Shown piece by piece: positions 34,500 to 46,089 of a stretch of 64,000 nt of DNA. The stretch is from Salminus brasiliensis (taxonomy: Eukaryota; Chordata; Actinopteri; Characiformes; Bryconidae). The DNA lies in NCBI RefSeq assembly GCF_030463535.1, contig NC_132901.1:6915364-6979363 (forward strand), read 5' to 3'. The notes below the pieces were generated by a model. The model ran no database searches, was not told the origin of the DNA, and was given only the letters and a program-made list of their open reading frames with translations. The first letter of the stretch is position 1, and each line of letters opens with the position of its first letter. The translations under genes were made by a program, and so were the position numbers.

Positions 34500-35250
34500 A
34501 CGGAGTCAGTTGTGGATTTCATGGTCTTCTAGGGTCTTTTATTCTACTCTAGAAGCCATTCTCTCTTTATCTACAGTTTTTTACAGGTAGTGTGAATATT
34601 CCGGTAATTCAATCCATTCTTCCTTCTACCAGTGAAATGTACCTTATGGAAATGGCTGCAACATAAAACTTGTTTCCAAAATGCACCAGGTGTATAGATG
34701 CACCAAATGCATAGATGTTTCTTTGCAATTCTCAATGCTGAATTTTGCAAAGCTTTGTACCACCACTCTAGAGTCTGCTAAATCTTCTTTTTTGCCGTTC
34801 AATTAGAATTTGATTTGGCTTGAGTCCTACAAACAGTTACTTCAGACCTCTATTTGACCTCCATCATTCATGATAAGGAAACATCAAGTTGAAAAATTAA
34901 GAATTGAGATTATTTATGAAATATTTTAAATTTGCATCACCTGGCCCTTCCTAGCAAATATTTTGAACAAGCTATAGCTCTAACCAACTAATTAAAGTCT
35001 GAGACCATGGAACAGTTATGAAAGCTATTTAACTACTACTTAACTACTAGTAACAAATTCTGACCAGGGGTGCCCAAACATTTGTACTGTATTTATCCTA
35101 GCTATGCCCATGTTTGCACAAATTATCCTGGTGGGATCACAGCAAACTCCATGCTTTTAGTTATGTTTATACATAAAATAAATGCACTCATCACTCTCAT
35201 GACTTACCATGTAGCCGCATGCTAATGAGAATTAGAACCCAGATCTTCAT
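22348..35250 (-). CDS. chrna9: Nicotinic acetylcholine receptor alpha-9-type subunit, 6 exons
   Basis: Exons, 5' to 3': 35250-35208, 31457-31312, 26391-26237, 25638-25455, 24841-24487, 23222-22348. They join in phase with GT-AG introns to give 585 aa. A short signal peptide ([15 protein letters not shown]) leads the ligand-binding domain. The Cys-loop is [15 protein letters not shown]. Vicinal cysteines in [10 protein letters not shown] mark an alpha subunit. M1-M2 are in exon 5 ([17 protein letters not shown]), M3 opens exon 6 ([13 protein letters not shown]), and M4 is near the C-terminus ([13 protein letters not shown]). Family knowledge: alpha9-containing receptors are calcium-permeable channels of hair-cell efferent synapses. 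The protein is about 105 residues longer than human CHRNA9 (479), nearly all in the M3-M4 loop, which is rich in His, Asn and Gly. Placement beside rhoh supports chrna9 rather than chrna10; a teleost-specific paralogue (a/b) cannot be told apart here. An AATAAA on the minus strand at 22316-22311 follows the stop closely. Confidence 0.92.
23650..23860 (+). repeat. Possible LINE 3' coding remnant in chrna9 intron
   Basis: A stretch readable as [11 protein letters not shown]...[18 protein letters not shown] resembles the degenerate end of a non-LTR reverse transcriptase of fish LINEs. It has no intact frame and no defined ends. The similarity is from memory only, so this is a weak call. Confidence 0.25.
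27119..27900 (-). mobile_element. LINE (L2-like) 3' end, in chrna9 intron 2
   Basis: On the minus strand a roughly 99-codon open frame (27852-27553) reads as the extreme C-terminus of a non-LTR retrotransposon polyprotein: [16 protein letters not shown], then [16 protein letters not shown] and the [13 protein letters not shown] end. It is followed, moving left, by a 3' UTR ending at about 27119 in the fish-typical GACTTGACTTGA-like terminus. The copy is 5'-truncated, as usual for LINEs. A GA run (27417-27440) lies inside. Confidence 0.8.
28130..28472 (+). mobile_element. Tc1-like transposase remnant in chrna9 intron 2
   Basis: An N-terminal transposase piece ([19 protein letters not shown], 28160 onward, then [11 protein letters not shown]) is joined by deletion to the first catalytic motif, TGGTCAGATGAGACC AAAATTGAACTCTTTGG ([11 protein letters not shown], about 28408-28440). 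The second catalytic Asp and the Glu are missing. It lies between two LINE copies of opposite orientation. Confidence 0.8.
28480..29512 (+). mobile_element. LINE (L2-like) 3' end, in chrna9 intron 2
   Basis: A 5'-truncated, mutated LINE. The frame at 28994-29212 encodes [20 protein letters not shown] and ends [13 protein letters not shown], the same C-terminal module as the copy at 27553-27852 but in opposite orientation and clearly diverged. The 3' end reads GACAATAAAGTTCATTTTGA (about 29483-29502), a typical L2-type terminus. Segments around 28790-28960 look like fragments of the reverse transcriptase palm region with stops. Confidence 0.7.
30602..30730. repeat. Unclassified repeat, copy 1
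   Basis: It contains TGTACAGCA(G/C)GCAGCTA-type and CTAACCAGTGTTACAAGAAA-type segments shared with 32515-32600 in the same intron. The 20-nt core AACCAGTGTTACAAGAAAG is identical in both copies. The family was not recognised and no coding sequence is present. Confidence 0.5.
32515..32600. repeat. Unclassified repeat, copy 2
   Basis: A shorter relative of the copy at 30602-30730: GTACAGCAGGCAGCTATCTG, then CTAACCAGTGTTACAAGAAA, then an AGCTAG(A/C)GGG motif. Both are in the same orientation within chrna9 intron 1/2 territory, suggesting a dispersed element or an old local duplication. Confidence 0.45.
33478..33745 (+). mobile_element. Tc1-like transposase remnant, first arm of an inverted pair
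   Basis: Related to the relic at 21790-22190: both share the ATGTGACTGCTGATAGAAGTAG-type segment (here split across about 33650-33672). It reads left to right and ends near a 25-bp palindrome at 33743-33767. Heavily decayed. Confidence 0.6.
33850..34230 (-). mobile_element. Tc1-like transposase remnant, second arm of an inverted pair
   Basis: The same family as the preceding relic but on the opposite strand. The complement of TTCAGTAAGTGAAAAGCATGC (33955-33975) matches the end of the 21790-22190 copy. GTCATTGTCCATTTGTACTG (34049-34068) is the complement of the DNDP region, and GTCATGTTATCATAAAACACCAGTGACC (about 34175-34202) is the complement of the ACTGGT...GATGATGTGAC region. Stops throughout. 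Confidence 0.6.
34445..34492. repeat. TA microsatellite
   Basis: An uninterrupted TA dinucleotide run of about 48 bp in chrna9 intron 1. Confidence 0.95.
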
Positions 35251-35453
35251 AATTCTTCTCACTTATTTAGAACAATGGTCACTTTTGTGGCTCCTGAGGC
35301 TACATGTCTTTGCTGCAGAAAGAAGAAAAAATACCAAAAATCCACTATTAGGTTGAAGCACCTTAATGGTGCTCTAACTACACAGCACTCACTCTACTGC
35401 TGAAGGCCTGAATGACAATCTCCCTTTGGAACAGGACCTGGGGTATCACATTG

Positions 35454-35455
<2 letters not shown>

Positions 35456-35504
<49 letters not shown>
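35456..35504. repeat. CA microsatellite
   Basis: A continuous CA run of about 49 bp, roughly 200 bp upstream of the chrna9 first coding exon, so it may lie in its promoter or 5' UTR. Confidence 0.95.
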
Positions 35505-35507
<3 letters not shown>

Positions 35508-37270
35508 TACATAAAGTATCTGAGGAAACCAGCTGAAACACTGCACTGCGAAACGAAGCATTTGTTTGTCGGCCATTTGGAAGGATCTTTTGTTGGTAGG
35601 TGTATGTGTCCTGTCGGCCTCATGGTGAAACCTGATCGCACAGGCCTGTTGGACATAGGTCATGCAGTTTAAGCAGATTACACACCTTGAATTTCAGACA
35701 TGTAATGCACATACAACAACTATTACAGTTTATCACACGTTTAAGTTTTTGTTCATTATGGTAAACAAATCAATACTGTAACTTTCAGTTCTTTCAACAC
35801 TATATTGACGATGTGTACTGCTTATAGAGTGGTGAGAAGTGAGGAATACATGTAATTAACTTGTTTGAGTAATCTTCTGTGTTAAGGTTTTCTGACAAAG
35901 CATTTTATGTTGTTTGCTATAGTTTTAATGTAGGTTTTTGTACCATTTATTGTGGTAGGTAGATGAGATCATCACAACACATACATGTATTCACAAAAGA
36001 ACGTACAATGGCATTCTAATTAAGCGAAACGCCTTAATGTTTTACTACAAAAGTTTTTTTAGTTTATCCCTCACTAAAGCTTTAAGTTTAGAATAGAAAA
36101 AAAATCCTGTTTTTATTATTTGTTTATAGTCCATGCAGAACAGGGGATAGCTAGGGTTGTAGTCATTGTGGTTATCGCACAGGTGGCAATAAGAGTGTCC
36201 TCATCCATACTGACCAGTTTTCAACCAGTGCATTACAACAACCAGTGGAAATTGACAATTGACATTGACAATTCACATTAGGTTATTTAAAACCGGTTTG
36301 CAAACCATAAAAATGGCACTACTGAAAAAAGCAAACCCCAAGGGTTAAATCCCACTCCAGCAAAGCAAACACAAGGTGTCTATCTGCATAAGACAGTTAA
36401 TGACAAAAGAAGCTCTAGTCATCCACACCAGAAAGCCTTTTAAAAGAGACCAGTAGTCAATTAGATCCAAACTCTGCCTCCCAATTTCACCTGCAACATG
36501 CTAAAGGCAAAACCTAATTGCCCATAGTAATTTTTACCTATAACTGACAGGTAGAGGGAGCAGTTCCCATTCAAAACGTAGCTTTACTGAGGACCTATTG
36601 CTGAGCTCATTTGTTTCCTTATCTCATTATTTTCACAATGTGTACTCTAGTATATAGAGTGATCAAAATGTATTGGCATTTTCCTTTGGGAGGCAGTCCA
36701 AAACAACTGCTGTATCATTTGGATTGTGTCAGTTACTTTGAGATTCCCCAAGCAAGCAAAATGTCTTAACTTCAACCCACCCATATTTCACAACCCACTC
36801 CTACACCTACGTTGTATTTAAACACACACACGATGGCGGGCTCTGAGATGAAGAGTGAGGCAGGAAGTGGTTCTTCTCAAAGTGTTATGCTGTTCTACTC
36901 CATTCACTTTACTCTCCTTATTTATCTCTCTTAGATGTATGAGATGGGGATGTTGGCTTCTTATATAATATGGCCTTGCTGAACTACATTTCCCATGATA
37001 CACACACCTAAACTCCTTTCAGTTACAGTAATGAGTAATGACATTTTGAGTGTGATGTTGCTTAATGTTTTAAAGCCATTACAAAATGACTACAAATGTT
37101 GCTGATTTTATAGACTTACCATTAATACAGCACAATGTTTATGACCTCTTCTGGATTTTCTCTGTTATTACATTTGCAAAAGTGAATGCTTTTAGATCTT
37201 TAAACAAATGTAATTTTAGACAAAGGGAACCTCATCGCAAAATATATTCATCAACACAAAACATATTCTT

Positions 37271-37400
37271 GAGGGCTCTGCATGGCTCAGTGTTCTAATG
37301 CACATTTTAGCTCAGAGGTCGCAAGTTTGAATCCCCAGCAAGAGAGCACAATTGGCCATGCTCTCTCCCCTTATCACTCTTTTTTATGTTACTTACCTGC
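37271..37400 (+). repeat. Possible tRNA-derived SINE
   Basis: TGGCTCAGTGTTCTAATG (37283-37300) resembles a pol III A box, and GCAAGTTTGAATCCCCAGC (37321-37339) resembles a B box. The spacing suits a tRNA head. It differs from the SINE at 40980, 51465 and 52743. The right boundary is uncertain. Confidence 0.5.
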
Positions 37401-37639
37401 CATTCAAATGTGGACTTGCCTGTCTGTTTTGAATCATTGTCTAGTGTTGGTATGTAATAGTTAGCAGACTTTTACACCAATGACTAATGACTAACTTAAC
37501 ATACTTCCACAATTAACCTGTATACTAGAGAACCAAGTAAGGAAATCATAGACTAAATGGTTTCATTGCATAAAAATGAGAATTTAGAACACTTATAAGT
37601 AAATTATTAGGTTACCATACCCATGGATTGCTTTGAGCT

Positions 37640-37900
37640 AGGTACTCCAGTGCTAATACCATGTGTACTGCCAAGAGTTACGTTCCTAGTATAGGTCAGA
37701 CCTTAAAGGTGGATTGAAGGTGGTCAGTTCAGCAGTGACAGTGAGAAGCTTTAACACTCCAGCAATGCTGCTGCATCACACTCATATAAGCTCTACATTC
37801 ATTGACATGCTATCATGTTGGGATCACTGCTGTGCTAATGTGTGGTCAGTGGTGGACAAGGTAGGAAGTGGCTAACAAAAATAGATAATCTAAGCAGATT
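37640..37900. repeat. Fish MITE-like fragment
   Basis: Contains TTTAACACTCCAGCAATGCTGC and GATCACTGCTGTGCTAATG-like stretches. They recall an abundant fish non-autonomous DNA element whose core has repeated CACTCCAGCAGCACTGCTG-type blocks. The match is from memory and the ends are not visible. Confidence 0.35.
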
Positions 37901-38580
37901 ATTCAGGCAATTACCCCAGGATCATTTAGTCATTTTTCAACATCATGCAGAATAGGTATGCCTTGCTCCTAGGCTCCCCCTAGCTAGAGAGCATCCCCTA
38001 GCTAGGGAAAACCAGCAATGTGGCTATGCCTGAAACTCGTACCATAATGCTACCCTGTCAGTGTTGTGCTGTATCTATATGGTAGATGTATTTCTTAAAT
38101 GAAGGATACTGTGGTAAGTAAATTCAGGCTAGCTTATTCAACAGCAGTTACAAGTCTAACTCTAGGTTTAACCTCTGCTCAGGAAATAGCTACCTTTATT
38201 TTGAGCACAAGCAGTTTTGTTTCTGCCCACTGCACGCTAAGTAAATTCACAGCTTCAAGCTCATACAAATTCAAACTACTAACAGAGCACTAGTCATAAT
38301 AAAGCCCCTTGTTGCCACACACTGTTGACAGGTGTTGATACTGCAGTGGTACCTTCAAACATGCTATCTACATGGCTTCCATCCACATGGATGTCTGAAG
38401 CAGAAAACCTTTAACTGATAATACATAATCGCTGATGCAACTCCTTAACTGTCACAATTGAACAAACATTCAAGTCTTTTATGTTCATGTGTCTTCATGA
38501 ACACTGGTGTGTGTGTGACTGTGTGTGTGAGAGAGAGAACGCTCATGCGGTGAGAGCAGACTGCAGGTGTTTCCTGTTGT

Positions 38581-38584
38581 AGAC

Positions 38585-38646
<62 letters not shown>
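38581..38646. repeat. GA microsatellite
   Basis: An almost pure AG/GA run of about 66 bp with one AAAG interruption. Confidence 0.95.
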
Positions 38647-38647
<1 letters not shown>

Positions 38648-40239
38648 ACGCTTGTGGTAGAGTGTGCACGTCTGTGTGTGTGTCAGACCACAGCACTCTG
38701 ACATGCTTTATTGACCTATACTGGACCCCAGTGATCAGGGCACAATATAATAATAGAGGAATCCTTTAACAATCCCACACACATTAACCTATGTGGATCA
38801 TGTGCTGTGTATCACAGATATCTCTCTATATTTTCCACTTCTTTTTCCCTGTTTTTACATTTACAAATTGACCAGATTGCATTTACACATACTCACTCCT
38901 CAGCTTTTCACAGTACTATTGCTAAGGTTGAAATCAAATTTGCAAAATTATGCTCTTTAGCTTAAATATAGTTGATCAGCCTAGATGTTTGTTGTGTGAA
39001 GTTTGTTTCTATGTCTTTAGTAGCCACCACTTGCTAATGAAGTTTGACACTCTGACACACTTATCCATGAAAATGGACAAAAGTACAAACAAAGTGCTGT
39101 GATTTGTCCATTTTTATAGACCACAGAATACCATACAGTATCAAAAAACATGTAAGCATGAGCAGAGGCTAGTGCTTTACATTTGAGCTACAAAGCTAAT
39201 TGTGTGTTTATTAGCTACATTAGCCTTGTATCTCCAGTACAAAATTAAAGAAGCAACCACAAACATGTCATGAAACACAGATAAGGTAGGTGAAAAATGG
39301 CATCAGGCACATATGTAGAGCAGATTACACATGTCGCTCTGGGAGTAGGTGGTGGAGAGTGAGGGGTAGCTTCATTCATCAGTGGAAGAAGAAGAACAGC
39401 TCTGGCCTGGCATTAGAATTAATATACAGAGTAAAAAAATGTAATCATTAGCCTACACTAGAGGAAAGATTTGAAGAAGACACCAGCAACATCACATAAA
39501 AAAAAATAATTTTATTTAGTTTTGTTTTTTTATTTATTGATAGAAAGTGACTAATTATTTTTTGCACTCAGAATCATTGTAACACTGCTTTTCATTCACT
39601 ATTTCCATCAACAATTGCTTACAATTTAGTTAATCAATTAGAATTACTAATTAAAGTGAACTATTGCCCTTAACAAATGTATGCAATTCACATATCCCCT
39701 ACTCTGTAGTCAATATTCAATATAGAACTGGCTTTTTCTTCAATGAATAGCCTTTTCTTTTGACTGCATTAGACTCATAGCCATTTTGCAAAATTATGGT
39801 ATCAAAATGTAGACACCAGACAGAGCTGGACACACTGGTGGGACAAATATTGTATAAATAATTTTTTTTCTTCTAAGTAGCTTTACGCATGATGGGTTGT
39901 CAACAACAATGGGTTGTCAGTTTAACTTAAGAAAATTAGGTTGAGAATTAGAAACTTAGATTAGTATAGAAATATACCTGATCTTGTAGATAAATTTTCC
40001 TTCATACCACAAATTTCCACAAAAAACAATGAATAAAAACTAAGAGAAAGGAGGACACACATTTTTAAAATGATCATTCTACTTGAACTACTTAAACCAC
40101 CCTACGGGAAAAAACATAAAGCTAACATGACACTTTGGGCAAAATGCTCCTACATAATTTCATCACACATTCTTTTTATTCCCTCTTTTATTCATTACTG
40201 CTAATATTGACACAATATCCATACCCATTAATACATTCA

Positions 40240-40295
40240 CATCTAAGGCATTAAGCAGACATTCTTATCCAGAGCGACTTAAGTGCTTTATTATT
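40240..40295 (-). repeat. Common fish SINE/LINE tail fragment
   Basis: AAGGCATTAAGCAGACATTC followed by TTATCCAGAGCGACTTAAG is the reverse complement of the widespread fish tail whose forward form reads 'GCTCTGGATAAG...GTCTGCTAAATG'. The forward form also occurs at about 20585-20625. Confidence 0.6.
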
Positions 40296-40979
40296 TACCC
40301 AAGGATGACCTCAGCTGGTTTGATTAGGCTAAAAATACATACCACACTATTGCCCAAATACTTCTCTAAGCATGCGTGCCTGCATCTTAGAAAAGTCTTA
40401 AAATACCATTTGTACAGTTCTCCAAAAGCACAGGCCTACTTTAAGCTGCCATATCCCTAAACCACATCATATGTATATTAAGCTTACATGTAGTGCAGCT
40501 ACATTTTGTCAAACATAATGAATCCAACAAAGCATACTTCAGTATTTTGTTAAAACAGTGCACGTTGTTATCAATGTCCTAAAATTTACAAAGCGCACAC
40601 ACACACACACATATATATATGGTAAATGTCATGGCAAAATTCCAATTTAATTTAAATATATATAAAACTCTCAAAGCTTTTAAAATACATTTTAGTCTTT
40701 AGGTGTATACACATTGGAACATCTCTTATTTGAAGGAATGTACTTACATGCACACCTCTGGCTTTTCTTATCTTTCTGCGCTATAGGATCTATGGGTAAA
40801 CTTAACATGGTTACATATATGATATTTAGGGAATTTTAAAAAAAGGTAGAATAATCTGCACCTCACCACAGCTCCCAGCTTTCACAGAATGGCATTACAA
40901 GTGGTCACTGTACATGTTTTTGACTGTTCACATTGTTACACGTGAGGATTTTAATCATTTTGTAAAAGTAAAGTAAATG

Positions 40980-41210
40980 TGCACGTATTTGTCACAGTGC
41001 TATGTACAGCAAAATGTGCATTTTACCCATCGGTGGAAGCGAACACACACACCCAGAGAGGTGAGCAGCCATCTTCATCACCCGCGGAGCAGAGTGGGTG
41101 AAGAGCCTTGGTCAAGGGCCCAACAGTGGCAGCTTGCTGAGCCTGAATATTGAACCCACAACCCCGCCATCAACAGCCTGGAGCTCTAACCGCTAAGCCA
41201 CCACTGCTCA
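40980..41210 (-). repeat. tRNA-derived SINE, copy 1
   Basis: On the minus strand the tRNA-like head starts near 41210 with GTGGCTTAGCGGTTAGAGCT (A-box-like) and continues to GGGTTCAATATT (B-box-like). The body has CCTTGACCAAGGCTCTTCAC and the tail has the TACAGCA...GTCACAAATACGTGCAC segment. It aligns by eye with copies at 51465-51752 and 52743-52890, all on the same strand. Confidence 0.8.
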
Positions 41211-43272
41211 GTGAGCATTAAATCAAACTTTCTTTTAGCATGTCCTACAGGTTACAACGCAAACAATGCAGCACACTACAGAAAATGACATGACATGTCA
41301 ACATTTTTAATGAGACATTACAAAAATCCTTGGTTGCTTGTTTAAAAGTGAGATTGCATGTTTCCTTTTTTGAGTGCAACACAACGCACAATATACTGTG
41401 ACTCTCGAAACAGCTAAAAGTTAAAGACAAAAATAATGCTAATCTTTGTATCTATTTAATATAAAACTTGTTTAAGGTACATAATCAATTTCACAGAATC
41501 TCAGTAGTTTTATCTGAAGTGCTCTGTTGTAGTGAACCTTACAGAGTCAGAACCAGATGCCTGAAGAGCTTAATGCCTCCTATAAGCTCCCTCAAAGAAA
41601 AATATTATGTGAAATGGTTTCAACTGATGCAGGCTCACTCACTGCTTAGGATATGAAATAAAATGGCTGTAACTTTGTTGTAATCATAGTTACTCTGGTT
41701 TCAAATTCCACCGTTGTTTCTATGTAAGGACTGTTCTGTAGCTTTGATGGTACACTTACATTGGGGAACAAAAAAAAGATATGTACATTATCTTTTTTCA
41801 CAGTGTACAAATAATGTTGCTTTGTTTTTCATTTTTGCACTAAAATAATGAAACAATAATGCAAAACAAGACAAATAAATTGAGATCTATGTAAATTGGT
41901 AAATAAAATGAAATACTAGAGTGAGATTTGGTCACTTGGTCACAATCTTTTAATCTCAAGACTTCATCATTTGTGTTAGCACTGTTTTAGTACCACTGTT
42001 GTAATTACAACTAATGAGACAGTCATTTACACAGAATACAGACCACTTTGGGCCTTCTGTCACTGATTGTTACTTTTGTTAGGTCAATGTAAAGGTGCAA
42101 GCAAAGATCGAGAACAGGTAGAATTAAAAAATGAGCAAAGAGAAAAAAAAGACACAAAAGGTTGTAAATGCTGTGAATGTAAGTGCATTCTAAAAAATAT
42201 ACAAAAACATGCATTGTTACATAGCTTAGCATCTACATACATCCACCCTTCTGTCCTCAAAACACTGGCAGGCCTATGATGCACTTGGTTGATGTTACAA
42301 ATTTGATCCCCCTAATGCTATATTCTTACTTCATGCATCAGTAAACTGACCGTATATTATTAGGCACACTAGGGAACAAGTTTTTATCTGAGGTCTTTTC
42401 CATGCTGTCTACATAGGCTACATAATAATAGTGTCCATACAAATATCTGTATATGTGTATGCGCAAGTGTCCGGTAAGAGTCTCACTAAGGTTTTAACAT
42501 GCTTTCAATTAAGACTACTAAACCAGAAACACGTTTTAAAATGTTATATTGTACAGAACAAATGTTTATGGTTTGTAGCATTTCTTTGCACTTTAATATG
42601 CAAACACAGATTGGGCAAATACATTTTCTTTTTTTAAGAGATGCTTTAATTATACTTTTAGTTTATACACAAAAAAAAAAACAGTAAAGGGACTGCACAA
42701 ATTGTGTTACTGATATCTGATATCACACTGGTCAACTGACCAATGTTTTTTTTGTTGAAACACATAATAAATACTGTTTATTTCTTGGATAAAAGAACTG
42801 CCACTGAAAAGGTGTACTGCATGTTTGTTGGCAGACCTGTTTAATGGCTAAGTTTATGTGGAGTCTGTACTAGTTGTCCAAACCATTATTGCAAAATCAC
42901 ACAAAATATATTATGCACCAATAAAGCGTCTTGAGCTTTTGGCACAAGTTTTAACTTCTGACCTACGAAATCCTAAAAAGTATTTGAGCAGGTCTGAGCT
43001 AAAGAACATCCTAGTTGGGTAGCTTTTACAAGATTCAGCACAGACAAATCTCTAGCTTGCTGCCTTTTTTAACAGCCATTACAGACACAAAAAATGTTTC
43101 TGTGAAGTGGATTTTCTAATCACAAGGTGACCGCTACTTCTACTACAACTACTTCTGTTAAATCGTATCAAATAAATAGAACTGTTGGCCTTTATTGAGG
43201 CTTTGCCCACAAGACCAAACTGTATACATTTTATAAGTGAAGGTGGTTAGAGTTTTTTTGTTAAGCAAATCC

Positions 43273-43860
43273 TTAGGAGATCTGGCATGGATTAAAATCA
43301 AAGAGTCGCCGGCGGGTTCGTTTACGGGCCTGGTTGACTGCTGTGCGCACTGCACACTCGAACACCTGCTGCACCCCACGATTGCTGAGTGCTGAGCACT
43401 CCAGGTAGCCTTTGGCACGGATCTCCTGGGCCACCCGTTTGCCCTCAGAAGCGGATGTACAGTTGGCACGGTATGGTCCCATTTCGCGGTGATCCGTCTG
43501 GGTGGCCACCACCAGCACTGGCACACGGGGCAGGTATTCTCTGATCTCAGCGATCCATTTGTGCCGAACGCTGGCCAGCGTAGAGGGGTTAGCCACTGAG
43601 TAGCACAGCAGGACAATATCGGCCTGCTGATAGGACATAGGCCGGATCTGCTGGAATGTGTCGTTTCCAGCTGTGTCCCACAAGCCCAGGCTGATCTGGA
43701 TACCATCCATGAAGACATCCACACCCGTGTTCTCGTAGACGGTGGGCCTGTAGCTGTCAGGGAATGTTTCGGACGTGAAGCGCACAAGTAGTGCAGTTTT
43801 ACCCACCGCGCAGTCACCAACTAAAACACATTTCACGGATGTCTCAGCCACCCCATTCAT
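43273..43860 (-). CDS. rhoh: Rho-related GTP-binding protein RhoH
   Basis: A single coding exon of 195 aa (human 191), a GTPase-deficient Rho protein of haematopoietic cells. The P-loop reads GDCAVGKT. The residue equivalent to Gly12 of Rac is Cys, and the one equivalent to Gln61 is Asn (WDTAGND), so GTP hydrolysis should be impaired, as in human RhoH (Ser and Asn). The ITAM-like pair of tyrosines is kept in [14 protein letters not shown]. The C-terminus is a basic RKRTRRR stretch and a CQIS prenylation box. Family knowledge: a ZAP-70/LCK adaptor in T-cell receptor signalling. The ATG at 43860 aligns with the human start; an upstream in-frame TTG is not needed. A strong acceptor at 43929-43930 suggests this exon starts at 43928 in the 5' UTR. 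It lies between chrna9 and n4bp2, as in human 4p14. A minus-strand AATAAA at 43196-43191 could end the message. Confidence 0.95.
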   Translation of the reverse strand: MNGVAETSVKCVLVGDCAVGKTALLVRFTSETFPDSYRPTVYENTGVDVFMDGIQISLGLWDTAGNDTFQQIRPMSYQQADIVLLCYSVANPSTLASVRHKWIAEIREYLPRVPVLVVATQTDHREMGPYRANCTSASEGKRVAQEIRAKGYLECSALSNRGVQQVFECAVRTAVNQARKRTRRRLFDFNPCQIS

Positions 43861-44896
43861 GATTCTGTTGCTATTAAGGGTTTTATAAAGCCTCTGCTTG
43901 TAGTCCAGACTATGTATCTTCAAGGGAGCTGGGCAAATGCTAAAGTCATCTTTGTGGGTGTGGAGAAATTACCACTACCAACAGTATATTAAACTGCAAT
44001 AGCTACTTTGTGTGGGACCCATAATGTAGAAAGTCCACTGTGGAGGACGTAGCAGTAAGTCTTAAGGAACTGAGATCATTTTGGAAACGTAGGGGATTTT
44101 TCAGGGATTTCTAGTAGTCCTTTAATGGAGAAGTCTTGTGCTGAGTTGGTTCGGCCTTTTGTAGTTCCCCTTCTCTTGCTCTTCAAGAGGCTTTGAAGAG
44201 CTGTTGTCCACAACAGCTTTGTATTGCTGCTAGATTAACAAAAAACAAAATTACATTATTAAGTGTGCCAGACCCTCCTTATATATAAAACTTATCAAAT
44301 CTAGATATGAGATCTTAATAGCAGTAAAACAGCCAGGAATCGCTGCACTTTGTGCTGAAGTGAAACATTTGTTTTGGCAAGACCTGAAAGTAAGCTGATA
44401 GTAAACTTTTTATTTTTTGAGTTACATTGTGTAAAGAAACGCATTGAAAATATTGACCATGACAATCAACCATATGCCATAGATGTGGCAGACAGACAGT
44501 TAAACGTTATTATTTGCATGTGATAAAAATGTTTTTTAAATTAAGAACAATCTGGTCCCACCTAATTATACATAGTAATGAACAGGGCTGAAGTAGAGAC
44601 AAATTTAGCTACTGTAGTAACTGGTCAGTTCGGAAGTAGCTTTAGTCATCTGCCCAATTTTAGATGCATTAAAATGTATTTATTTGCTGCTGGGTGCTGA
44701 CTGCTGTAGTTCTGTGTAGCTGAACACATCTAAGACAATTTAATTTTCAACTTAAAATACAGTATTATGTTGATCAGTGCATAAACAATAGTTACAGGTA
44801 TGATTGTTAAAAGCAGATATATTTAGTGAATAGGTTCTAATAAATAATTAATAAAGTAAGTGTTTTATGGGCTGTTGGTTTGTTAATAATGTAAAT

Positions 44897-44952
<56 letters not shown>

Positions 44953-45485
44953 CTAGATGTATGGTCTTATCTCTTTATAAAAACTTGGTCTAGAGCAAAC
45001 GGATGCTGTTCGGAATATGATTATGATATATTGTAGTAGTACTATAGGCACCAGTAGTTGCCTAAGAAAACAAATGTGTTCAAAATTCTGTAAAACATTA
45101 GCAAAGTTTAAAAGTTTAAAACATATTTATAGTAACATTTACAGGAGACTAATTACTATACTATAGAAAACTATTTGAAGTTCAAAGAGAAATCATTAAA
45201 ATGAAAACACACACATATACAATCAATATATATATATATAATAAAATGCAAATGTATACACATTTTTTAGAAAAAAAAAATAAATAAATGTGTGAACAAG
45301 TAGTATATATTGGATCCATTTTTTTTTTCCTACAGTAGGCCTCGGCTGATACTTTGGCAACAACAAAAGGAAGAAATAAACTTGAACAACAGATTCTCTT
45401 AACACTATTATTGTTTATTATTATTGTTATTGTCTGTAACAAATCAATTTTGTTACTGTTTTGTAAAAAACAAAAACGTACTTAC

Positions 45486-45560
45486 CAATTCTTCCCCTTT
45501 CAAGTGTGTCTTAGGTGGATATGAGGCCGAAGGTCATACCTGTTATGTTTGTCTCTTTTT
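45486..45560 (-). other. Candidate 5' non-coding exon end of rhoh
   Basis: On the minus strand GAATTG|GTAAGTACG gives a strong splice donor at 45485, the only striking one between the rhoh coding exon and n4bp2. With the acceptor at 43929 it would define a 1.55-kb 5' UTR intron. The exon start and the promoter are not determined. This is inferred from splice-site quality only. Confidence 0.35.
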
Positions 45561-46089
45561 AGTGATAAAAAATGCCTTTAGGAAAGAGATTGGTCTCTAA
45601 TATCTGAGATTTCCAAATATTAAATTCATAAGGGAGTGGTATTGTAAAAATTCGACTTCAACACCATTTGATAGTCATCATTTATGACTTCTCAGAAAGA
45701 ACCGATGTGACATCCTCCGCGTTAAAAAGGAAGTGAAATGAGGAGTCAAGTTCTTTTTTCGTAAATTGTGCATGACACCTCCCTGCATCCGCTGTGTGTG
45801 TGTGTGTGTGTCTGCAGTGCATGACGTATGCTATCTGCAAGCTTTCATATGTGTACATGTTCACAGTGCATGCTCCAGTAAGCTTTACAAAAACAAAAAT
45901 GTTGGCAGTTATGGAGTGCTGAAAATCCCGGTGTATAAAATCAAGCACCTAGACGTGTAGTCTGCCTTTACACACATTTGTGAAAGAATGGGTCATTCTA
46001 AGGAGCTCACTGAATTAGAGTAAGTTACTGTAATAGAATGCCACCATTGGAACATGGCACTTTCTTCCCTTCTAGATATTCAACGAGTG

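Larger units (their letters stand above)
35505..43190. other. Intergenic region between chrna9 and rhoh
   Basis: About 7.7 kb with no supported gene. It contains tRNA-like SINE sequences (37271-37400 and 40980-41210), a fish MITE-like fragment (about 37640-37900), a GA microsatellite (38581-38646) and a common fish SINE-tail fragment (40240-40295). The remainder is AT-rich and unremarkable to the eye; conserved enhancers would need alignment to be seen. Confidence 0.5.

Noticed and set aside
43158-43820. 220-codon minus-strand frame overlapping rhoh
   Set aside because: Shifted reading of the rhoh exon. The other frame carries the intact P-loop, DTAG and CAAX motifs.
43861-43923. N-terminal extension of RhoH from an upstream TTG
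   Set aside because: Not ATG. The ATG at 43860 aligns with the known RHOH start, and the extension has no homology.
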